Notes under the pieces: generated by a model | What the model was told of the DNA's origin: nothing | Seen by the model: only the letters and a program-made list of their open reading frames with translations | Database searches by the model: none | Assembly (NCBI GenBank): GCA_030592425.1 | Contig: JAUVJK010000052.1 | Span: 1 to 5,764, forward strand | Source of the DNA: Candidatus Moraniibacteriota bacterium | Lineage (GTDB): Bacteria; Patescibacteriota; Minisyncoccia; Moranbacterales; GCA-2747515 | Length of the DNA: 5,764 nt | Direction: 5' to 3' | Translations under genes and position numbers: made by a program | Shown here: positions 1 through 3,900 of the stretch, piece by piece | Layout: the number at the start of each line of letters is the position of its first letter | Position numbering within the stretch: the stretch's first letter is position 1

Positions 1-300
1 AAAGAAGCGGAAACGATGATGGGTGGTGAGATGCCAGAGATCACAGATGAAATGATCGATCAAATGATTGCTGGTGAAATGCCAGGCGCACCAAAGATGA
101 ACATGGTACAACGGATGGCACTCAAGCGTATCAAGAAACTCGATCCACAGCAAAGGAAAGAAATGTTTGCCAAAGCAATGAGTGAAAAGGGTGGAGAAAG
201 CAAGGAAGATATGGCAAAGCAAATCGAAGAGATGCGTGCATCAGGACAACTCAATTCGAAACAATATAAGATCGCAAAGAAACGGTTAGGGATAAAATAA
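1..300 (+). CDS. 3' end of a Met-rich hypothetical protein with SHOCT-like C-terminus (5' partial)
   Basis: The frame is open to the left edge (K-E-A-E-T before the first ATG at 16) and closes at TAA 298-300, so at least 99 residues are seen. No convincing SD precedes ATG 16, so I treat the gene as entering from outside the window. The visible part is hydrophilic, has 13 methionines and no membrane segment. GEMP occurs twice near the left end, in acidic Met-rich sequence; the middle is basic (ALKRIKKLDPQQRKEMF). The last 30 residues, from about IEEMRASGQLNSKQYKIAKK, resemble a SHOCT-type short C-terminal helix pair: a 'leader-helix, x-x-G-x-(I/L)-(T/N)-x-x-(E/Q)-(Y/F), K-rich helix' pattern. 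The SHOCT likeness is from memory of the family and is only suggestive. The Met-rich character recalls the Ffh M domain, but I see no Ffh motifs. Function unknown. Transcription probably ends at the hairpin at 339-379. Confidence 0.6.
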   Translation, partial: KEAETMMGGEMPEITDEMIDQMIAGEMPGAPKMNMVQRMALKRIKKLDPQQRKEMFAKAMSEKGGESKEDMAKQIEEMRASGQLNSKQYKIAKKRLGIK

Positions 301-304
301 GACT

Positions 305-338
305 ACGAATGTACGAATCTTGAAACGAATATACGAAT
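305..338. repeat. Four ACGAAT hexamers arranged as two 14-bp direct repeats
   Basis: ACGAAT occurs at 305, 313, 325 and 333. The copies pair into ACGAATGTACGAAT (305-318) and ACGAATATACGAAT (325-338), which differ at one base and sit 20 bp apart. The array lies between the stop of the upstream gene and the terminator hairpin. It could be a small intergenic repeat, a protein-binding array or slippage-derived sequence; the sequence alone does not say which. Confidence 0.75.
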
Positions 339-379
339 AAAAAAGTTATATTTAATCATTTATTAGATATAACTTTTTT
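339..379. terminator. Bidirectional Rho-independent terminator between convergent genes
   Basis: AAAAAAGTTATAT (339-351) pairs perfectly with ATATAACTTTTTT (367-379). The stem continues through one G-U wobble (352/366) and four more pairs (353-356 with 362-365), leaving a 5-nt loop at 357-361: 18 pairs in all. Each strand ends its hairpin with a T6 tract, so it can stop the rightward gene ending at 300 and the leftward mini-operon. The stem is AT-rich, so termination efficiency is uncertain. The stop codon of the last leftward ORF (352-354) lies inside the stem. Confidence 0.75.
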
Positions 380-447
380 GTTAGTAAAGAAATAAGCTCA
401 ACGTATTTACGAAGAGCTTTTAAGATGGTAATAGCAGCAGCTATCAC
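352..447 (-). CDS. Possible 31-residue amphipathic peptide, third ORF of the leftward mini-operon
   Basis: A GTG at 447-445 opens 31 codons ending at TAA 354-352, three bases after the stop of the preceding tiny ORF and in the same frame. The peptide is MIAAAITILK... then a basic middle (K10, R13, K14) and ...LTKKLYLIND. Polar residues T7, K10, K14, E17, S20 and K24 recur about every 3-4 residues on a hydrophobic background, the pattern of one amphipathic helix. There is only a weak GGA six bases before the GTG, so translation would depend on coupling to the upstream ORF. The alternative is that the in-frame TAA at 453-451 is a mutation and that this is the C-terminal half of a single protein of about 67 residues. 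No family is recognised. Confidence 0.3.
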   Translation of the reverse strand: MIAAAITILKALRKYVELISLLTKKLYLIND

Positions 448-450
448 AGT

Positions 451-558
451 TTATCCGATTGGCACATTGGCTGAGAAGAATAGACTACTCAATGCAATGA
501 TTGCATTGAGTACTTCAGAATATGCGTGAAAAAGTAACTTAAGTGTTTTGACGTACAT
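451..558 (-). CDS. 35-residue hydrophobic small protein, second ORF of the leftward mini-operon
   Basis: ATG at 558-556 to TAA 453-451. A GAGG motif (570-567) sits 8 nt before the ATG, the same geometry as the SD of the preceding ORF, whose stop lies only 4 nt upstream. This spacing is typical of translational coupling. The peptide MYVKTLKLLFHAYSEVLNAI continues as IALSSLFFSANVPIG: a short basic N-terminus and a hydrophobic run of about 20 residues (roughly 16-33) that could sit in a membrane. The codons cover a 27-nt perfect dyad at 486-512. No family is recognised; a tiny membrane peptide or a truncated two-helix protein (see the ORF at 352-447) are both possible. The SD and promoter make translation plausible, but an ORF this short is weak evidence by itself. 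Confidence 0.45.
   Translation of the reverse strand: MYVKTLKLLFHAYSEVLNAIIALSSLFFSANVPIG
486..512. repeat. 27-nt perfect inverted repeat (13-bp arms, 1-nt centre)
   Basis: The left arm TACTCAATGCAAT (486-498) is the exact reverse complement of the right arm ATTGCATTGAGTA (500-512), with G499 between them. The next outer bases do not pair. No T-run follows on either strand, so it is not a standard terminator. It lies within the small ORF at 451-558. An operator-like dyad or a structured element in the mRNA are possible readings. Confidence 0.85.
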
Positions 559-562
559 AGTC

Positions 563-715
563 TTATCCTCTAGAATAATTTTCTGATCGAATGTCAAATA
601 CCTCTTGCAAATTATTGCCAGAGTAGTCTCCTCTGGTCACGCGGACTTTGGTGATCTGAATACTGGAGGATGCGAGTGTCACGGTGACGATATATCTGGG
701 ACTTTTATTACTCAT
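563..715 (-). CDS. 50-residue hypothetical protein, first ORF of the leftward mini-operon
   Basis: The ATG at 715-713 is chosen because AGGAG (728-724) lies 8 nt upstream and a good promoter is positioned to give a leader of about 37 nt. An in-frame GTG at 760 would extend it by 15 residues but overlaps the -10 hexamer, so it is rejected. The protein runs from MSNKSPRYIVTVTLASSSIQ to ...FDIRSENYSRG. It is polar and rich in beta-branched residues (alternating V, T and I over residues 8-26), has no Cys, and shows no signal peptide or membrane helix, so a small cytosolic beta-rich protein is the natural guess. Its stop is 4 nt from the next ATG, suggesting co-translation. No family is recognised. 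An opposite-strand ORF covers the same bases but lacks a start signal. Confidence 0.5.
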   Translation of the reverse strand: MSNKSPRYIVTVTLASSSIQITKVRVTRGDYSGNNLQEVFDIRSENYSRG

Positions 716-758
716 GATAAGAACTCCTGTGATCGGTCGTATAACGCGGGTTCTCTCC

Positions 759-786
759 ACTATACAGAGCTAGTGATAGATGTCAA
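759..786 (-). promoter_or_regulatory. Sigma70-type promoter for the leftward mini-operon
   Basis: Read on the reverse strand, TTGACA (786-781, 6/6 to consensus) is followed after 16 nt by TATAGT (764-759, 5/6). Predicted transcription start is near 752, giving a leader of about 37 nt with AGGAG at 728-724 before the ATG at 715. It is the strongest promoter-like sequence I found in the window. It lies back-to-back with the tyrS upstream region, so 716-900 is a divergent intergenic region. Confidence 0.6.
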
Positions 787-837
787 TGTCGCAAAAGATG
801 TCGTAAATATAACAATATTTAATACACACTATTACAT

Positions 838-866
838 TTGCTCAAAGAGAAGAGAATTGATAGAAT
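838..866 (+). promoter_or_regulatory. Candidate tyrS promoter
   Basis: TTGCTC (838-843, only TTG matches consensus) and TAGAAT (861-866, 5/6) are separated by 17 nt. The predicted start is near 873, giving a leader of about 28 nt before ATG 901. A TAAAAC at 886-891 is an alternative -10 that would make the mRNA nearly leaderless. No SD is present: the bases before the ATG read TTTCACCTT. I see no T-box leader, which would need more room than is available here. Confidence 0.3.
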
Positions 867-900
867 TATGAGTATTAAATAATCTTAAAACTTTCACCTT

Positions 901-2079
901 ATGACTGATGAACAAAAAATCGAGGAAATTTTGACACGTGGCGTTGCTGAGGTTATTGATACGAAAAACTTACGAGAACGTCTCTTAAGTGGTAAAAAAT
1001 TGCGTATCAAGCTTGGTATTGATCCGACGAGTCCAAACTTGCACCTTGGGCGTGCTGTTTCACTGCTTAAATTGCGTGATTTTCAAGATCTTGGACATCA
1101 GATCATTCTTTTGGTTGGCAATGCGACAGGTGTGATCGGTGACACATCAGATAAAGAAGCAGAACGACCAATGCTCACGCATGACGATATAGAAAAGAAT
1201 CTTGAAACCTACAAACAACAAGCAGGTAAGATCCTTAATATGGACAAAGTGGAAGTAGTATATAATGCCGATTGGCTGAATGATCTTGGCTATCAGGAAA
1301 TCGGTGAGCATGCAGATCAATTTTCACTTCATGAGTTTATTGCACGCGATAATATCAAGAAACGCCTCGACGCAGGAAAACGTGTCTCACTGCGAGAAGT
1401 TCTATACCCGCTCATGCAAGGTTATGATAGTGTACATCTGCAGGCTGATATCGAAGTTGGTGGGACTGATCAACGCTTTAATCTCCTCGCAGGGCGATCT
1501 CTACAGGAACATTTTGATCAACGGCCGCAAGATATCCTCATGGTCAACCTCATCAATGGTATAGATGGACGAAAGATGAGTAGTAGTTGGGGCAATACGA
1601 TCAATCTTATGGATAATGCGCGTGAAATGGGGGAGAAGGTGATGAATATTTCTGATGACGTGATCGAGGAATTCTTTATTCATTGTACACGTGTGCCGTT
1701 ATCAGATGTACAGAATATCTGCGCAATGGATGACCCACGTGAGCAAAAGATCAAACTAGCACAAGAGATCATCATTCTTTACTATGATACGAATATTGCA
1801 AAAACTGAATCAGAATATCTCCGTAAAAAGTTTATTGAAAAAAAGGTTGTAGCAGATGAATTAGAGAGTGTTGCAGTTACAAATGGTATGACGCTTGTAG
1901 AACTTCTCGTTGAGACTGGAGCTGCAACGAGCAAAGGTGATGCACGTCGCAAGATTGAGCAGAATGGAGTTGCGATCGATGGTGTGAAAATCACTGACAC
2001 TGTATACACCTTGACAAAAGAACAAAATAGTAGTATACTGTCTTGTGGTAAAAAATTCACACGAAAGATCATTTTGTAG
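901..2079 (+). CDS. tyrS: Tyrosyl-tRNA synthetase, S4-containing type
   Basis: Cytosolic class Ic synthetase that activates tyrosine with ATP and charges tRNA-Tyr; active as a homodimer in characterised members. The 392 residues have the family's layout. The substrate loop KLGIDPTSP (37-45) is followed by HIGH-motif equivalent H48-L-G-R51, the IGDTSD segment (79-84), the tyrosine-site motif MQGYD (172-176), GGTDQRFNLLAGR (187-199) and the signature K225-M-S-S-S229 in GRKMSSSWGN. A C-terminal S4 RNA-binding domain spans about 329-385 (TLVELLVETGAATSKGDARR onward). The MQGYD/GGTDQ wording fits the shorter TyrZ-like branch. The fourth HIGH position is Arg rather than His; the second invariant-looking residues H48 and G50 are kept. 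ATG 901 gives a normal N-terminus but has no SD. The next gene starts 38 nt downstream with no terminator between them, so the two are probably co-transcribed to 2457. Confidence 0.97.
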   Translation: MTDEQKIEEILTRGVAEVIDTKNLRERLLSGKKLRIKLGIDPTSPNLHLGRAVSLLKLRDFQDLGHQIILLVGNATGVIGDTSDKEAERPMLTHDDIEKNLETYKQQAGKILNMDKVEVVYNADWLNDLGYQEIGEHADQFSLHEFIARDNIKKRLDAGKRVSLREVLYPLMQGYDSVHLQADIEVGGTDQRFNLLAGRSLQEHFDQRPQDILMVNLINGIDGRKMSSSWGNTINLMDNAREMGEKVMNISDDVIEEFFIHCTRVPLSDVQNICAMDDPREQKIKLAQEIIILYYDTNIAKTESEYLRKKFIEKKVVADELESVAVTNGMTLVELLVETGAATSKGDARRKIEQNGVAIDGVKITDTVYTLTKEQNSSILSCGKKFTRKIIL

Positions 2080-2094
2080 TTATTTTTTAGACGC

Positions 2095-2109
2095 TATATT
2101 ATTGGAGGG
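2095..2109 (+). promoter_or_regulatory. Strong SD (GGAGGG) with an upstream TATATT
   Basis: GGAGGG at 2104-2109 lies 8 nt before ATG 2118 and fixes that start. It is the best SD on the plus strand of the window and contrasts with the synthetase genes, which have none. TATATT at 2095-2100 matches five of six -10 bases, but no good -35 lies about 17 nt upstream, so a separate promoter here is doubtful. Confidence 0.6.
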
Positions 2110-2117
2110 TTCTCATC

Positions 2118-2420
2118 ATGAGCTCTGGACGTATTATTAATATTCCCGTTGCATTTAGAGATTATTTGCAAAAATTAGACTGGTGGGATGAAAGGATAGC
2201 AGTAGCCTATATCCAGCTGATTGATATCATCATCAACACTGTTCAGTGTCAAACGACGTTATCTGGAAATCAGAAATTTTTTCTCGTCTCCAAGAATGAA
2301 GAAGAGATCAATCGATTTCTTCATGAGACTCTTGGAAAAGAATGTAATATCGCAATGTGTATCGAAAGAGTACGCGGACATACCTACAACTGTTGCGAGT
2401 TTCATTGGTGTCATGATTAA
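2118..2420 (+). CDS. 100-residue Cys/His-rich hypothetical protein
   Basis: ATG 2118 is set by GGAGGG 8 nt upstream, and TAA is at 2418-2420, seven bases before the terminator stem. The protein is soluble-looking, with no signal peptide. Residues 1-43 are mixed helical/hydrophobic (LDWWDERIAVAYIQLIDIII). The C-terminal third is crowded with possible metal ligands: C76-x4-C81, H88, C92, C93, H96, C98 and H99, ending HTYNCCEFHWCHD; C44 lies upstream. I recognise no family, and the spacing fits no zinc finger I know, so metal binding is only a possibility. It follows tyrS by 38 nt and probably shares its transcript. Its codons carry a single GATC, unlike tyrS (about 16 by eye), which hints at a different history. 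The strong SD, clean start and terminator directly after its stop argue that it is real. Confidence 0.75.
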   Translation: MSSGRIINIPVAFRDYLQKLDWWDERIAVAYIQLIDIIINTVQCQTTLSGNQKFFLVSKNEEEINRFLHETLGKECNIAMCIERVRGHTYNCCEFHWCHD

Positions 2421-2426
2421 ACATGT

Positions 2427-2457
2427 CCTCTCAGTTATCTGACTGAGGGGCTTTTTT
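2427..2457 (+). terminator. Rho-independent terminator of the tyrS-orphan unit
   Basis: CCTCTCAGT (2427-2435) pairs with ACTGAGGGG (2442-2450) over nine pairs with one G-U, closing a six-base loop (2436-2441). C2451 and then six T (2452-2457) follow. Only 37 nt separate the T-run from the likely pheS start, so pheS must be transcribed from its own promoter in that gap or by read-through. Confidence 0.92.
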
Positions 2458-2481
2458 CTTTTCTAAATTGCAATAATCGTG

Positions 2482-2487
2482 TATGAT
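2482..2487 (+). promoter_or_regulatory. Candidate -10 element of pheS, leaderless geometry
   Basis: TATGAT (5/6 to TATAAT) ends 7 nt before ATG 2495, so transcription would start at or within a base or two of the start codon. No SD is present and no recognisable -35 lies 16-18 nt upstream (TTTTCT at best). Because a strong terminator ends at 2457, a promoter in this short gap is expected. Confidence 0.4.
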
Positions 2488-2494
2488 GGGCTAT

Positions 2495-3541
2495 ATGAAA
2501 GATACAATCACACAATTAAAAAATACGGCACTTGAGGCGATTGCAGCAGCTAATTCTTTGAAAGAGACCGAGGAATTGCGCATTATCTATTTTGGCAAAA
2601 AAAGTCCTTTTACAGATATTCTAAAAAGTTTGAAGAATCTCTCAACAGAAGAAAAACGTAAGATCGGACCATTGGCAAATAGTGCAAAGATTGAGGTGCA
2701 AGAAGCACTTAAAGCTAAGACAGAGGCACTGGAATCACAATTTGATGCAGAGAGTGAATGGATCGATGTAACGGCACCTGGTGACAAAAAGAACTCTGGA
2801 CACCTCAGTCCACTTACAATTGTGCAACGTGATATCGAAGAGATCTTTACAAGTATGGGCTTTGAGATCGCTGATGGACCCGAAGTAGAGACGGAATTCT
2901 ATAACTTTGATGCGGTCAATGTACCAGCAGATCATCCAGCACGTGATATGCAAGATACTTTTTGGGCAAAAAATGCAGTATCAAAGGACAGCTCAGAAAA
3001 AGAATGTGAACAGTTTGTTCTTCGTACTCATACATCTAGCGTTCAAGTGCGTTATATGGAGTTACACACGCCGCCGTACAGGATCATTATTCCAGGACGC
3101 GTTTTTCGTCAGGAGGCAACGGACGCTTCTCATGAACATACATTTCATCAATTTGAGGCGCTTGTCGTTGGTGATGATGTGAGTGTTGCGAACTTTCTCT
3201 CAGTAGCGGAAACTTTTTTCTCCCAATTCTTTGGAAAGAAACTAAAGATTCGCCTACGACCAAGTTATTTCCCATTCGTGGAACCAGGATTTGAATTTGA
3301 TATCTCATGTACGAACTGTGGCGGAAAAGGCTGTAGTTCATGCCAACAAACAGGATGGCTTGAAATTGGTGGTGCTGGCATGGTTCACCAAAATGTCCTC
3401 GTCGCTGCAGGCTATGAACGTGATCAATATACAGGATTTGCATGGGGCTTTGGCATGGAGCGACTGGCAATGATGAAATATAAGATTGATGATGTTCGTC
3501 ACTTCCATAGCGGCGATATACGATTTACAAAACAATTCTAA
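2495..3541 (+). CDS. pheS: Phenylalanyl-tRNA synthetase alpha subunit
   Basis: Catalytic subunit of the cytosolic alpha2-beta2 PheRS (class II), which makes Phe-AMP and charges tRNA-Phe. From ATG 2495 the protein is 348 residues, close to the usual bacterial 330-350. The N-terminal coiled-coil arm that contacts tRNA covers about 1-88. Motif 1 lies in GHLSPLTIVQRDIEEIFTSM (102-121) and is followed by the DGPEVETEFYNFDA region (127-140). Motif 2 is around PGRVFRQEATDASHEHTFHQ (200-219) and motif 3 is GFGMERLAMMKY (318-329). Four cysteines C272-x2-C275-x4-C280-x2-C283 form the probable zinc-type knot seen in many bacterial PheS, just before TGWLEIGGAGMVH (286-298). An in-frame ATG at 2483 would add MMGY but overlaps the likely -10 element, so 2495 is preferred. 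The partner gene pheT is downstream but separated by a small foreign-looking gene. Confidence 0.97.
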   Translation: MKDTITQLKNTALEAIAAANSLKETEELRIIYFGKKSPFTDILKSLKNLSTEEKRKIGPLANSAKIEVQEALKAKTEALESQFDAESEWIDVTAPGDKKNSGHLSPLTIVQRDIEEIFTSMGFEIADGPEVETEFYNFDAVNVPADHPARDMQDTFWAKNAVSKDSSEKECEQFVLRTHTSSVQVRYMELHTPPYRIIIPGRVFRQEATDASHEHTFHQFEALVVGDDVSVANFLSVAETFFSQFFGKKLKIRLRPSYFPFVEPGFEFDISCTNCGGKGCSSCQQTGWLEIGGAGMVHQNVLVAAGYERDQYTGFAWGFGMERLAMMKYKIDDVRHFHSGDIRFTKQF

Positions 3542-3553
3542 GTTATATATAAC
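3542..3553. promoter_or_regulatory. 12-bp palindrome holding a candidate -10 element
   Basis: GTTATATATAAC is a perfect palindrome starting directly at the end of the pheS stop codon. It contains TATATA (3544-3549) ending 8 nt before ATG 3558, and TATAAC (3548-3553) ending 4 nt before it. No SD is present, so the downstream gene may have a very short leader or depend on read-through from pheS. The palindrome is short and AT-only apart from its ends, so it may be chance. Confidence 0.35.
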
Positions 3554-3557
3554 TAGC

Positions 3558-3881
3558 ATGAAGATACTTAAAATACTTGTCGGAGTCGCATTCTTACTTC
3601 TATGTTTCACGATTGTGTACTACGTACTGATTGGATTACCTAAAATAGAGAGAGAAAAGGAGCGAAATCTTCGAATTGGAATTTTACGATTAGAGTGTGA
3701 AAAGGAGAAACATGTAGCAGAAGATGATTTTACTGACATGTTAAATAGCTGTAAGAGTGAGGAATGTACAAAGAATATTCTTGACGGCTCAATTGGTTTG
3801 AATTTCCCATCTGACAATTATGTTAAAAACTGCATTATTAGAAAGCAAAAGGATTACCCTGAAGAATTTTGGTTGAATTAA
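3558..3881 (+). CDS. 107-residue membrane-anchored Cys-containing hypothetical protein
   Basis: ATG 3558 is preferred: it puts a basic MKILK in front of a hydrophobic run, whereas starting further upstream would overlap pheS. Residues about 4-27 (ILVGVAFLLLCFTIVYYVLI core) form one transmembrane helix or uncleaved signal anchor. The remaining 80 residues are polar and lysine/glutamate-rich (PKIEREKERNLRIGILRLEC), probably outside the membrane. Four cysteines, C47, C65, C70 and C92, lie in that part and could form two disulfides; C16 is in the helix. No lipobox is convincing. I loosely recall small exported proteins with a similar Cys and charged-residue rhythm in Patescibacteria, but I cannot name a family. 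The gene splits pheS (16 nt upstream) from pheT (19 nt downstream), which are normally adjacent, and contains no GATC by eye. There is no SD. Its tight fit between the two genes suggests co-transcription. Confidence 0.75.
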   Translation: MKILKILVGVAFLLLCFTIVYYVLIGLPKIEREKERNLRIGILRLECEKEKHVAEDDFTDMLNSCKSEECTKNILDGSIGLNFPSDNYVKNCIIRKQKDYPEEFWLN

Positions 3882-3885
3882 AATT

Positions 3886-3891
3886 GATAAT
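3886..3891 (+). promoter_or_regulatory. Candidate -10 element of pheT
   Basis: GATAAT (5/6 to consensus) ends 9 nt before ATG 3901, so a start near 3898 would leave a leader of about 3 nt. No SD is present in the 19-nt gap. No clear -35 is found 16-18 nt upstream, where the codons of the preceding gene lie. Read-through from pheS may be the main source of pheT mRNA. Confidence 0.3.
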
Positions 3892-3900
3892 TTTTGCACT

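Noticed and set aside
1..300. C-terminal M domain of Ffh (SRP)
   Set aside because: Met-rich, but it lacks the Ffh RNA-binding SGSG-type motif and the typical helix order.
305..338. CRISPR array or origin iterons
   Set aside because: Units are only 6-14 bp with no spacer-sized intervals; four copies next to a terminator do not make an origin without DnaA boxes or dnaA context.
605..871. Plus-strand ORF of 88 codons upstream of tyrS
   Set aside because: Starts with TTG, has no SD or promoter, and covers the opposite strand of the better-supported mini-operon and its promoter. The protein has no recognisable pattern.
786..900. T-box or other riboswitch leader for tyrS
   Set aside because: The leader is too short and AT-rich, there is no T-box-like conserved sequence, and no terminator hairpin lies before ATG 901.
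380..900. tRNA or other structured RNA gene in the 300-900 gap
   Set aside because: I saw no T-loop GGTTCRA-type sequence or cloverleaf pairing; the strong dyad at 486-512 stands alone.
2483..2494. Earlier ATG start for pheS adding MMGY
   Set aside because: The ATG lies within the likely -10 hexamer, has no SD, and PheS alignments remembered from bacteria begin nearer the MKD start. It cannot be fully excluded.
3087..3470. 127-codon reverse-strand ORF across pheS
   Set aside because: Entirely antisense to the conserved motif 2-motif 3 region of pheS; no start signals.
3486..3557. Upstream extension of the 107-residue gene into pheS
   Set aside because: It would overlap the 3' end of pheS by about 55 bases and bury the signal anchor behind 24 unrelated residues.
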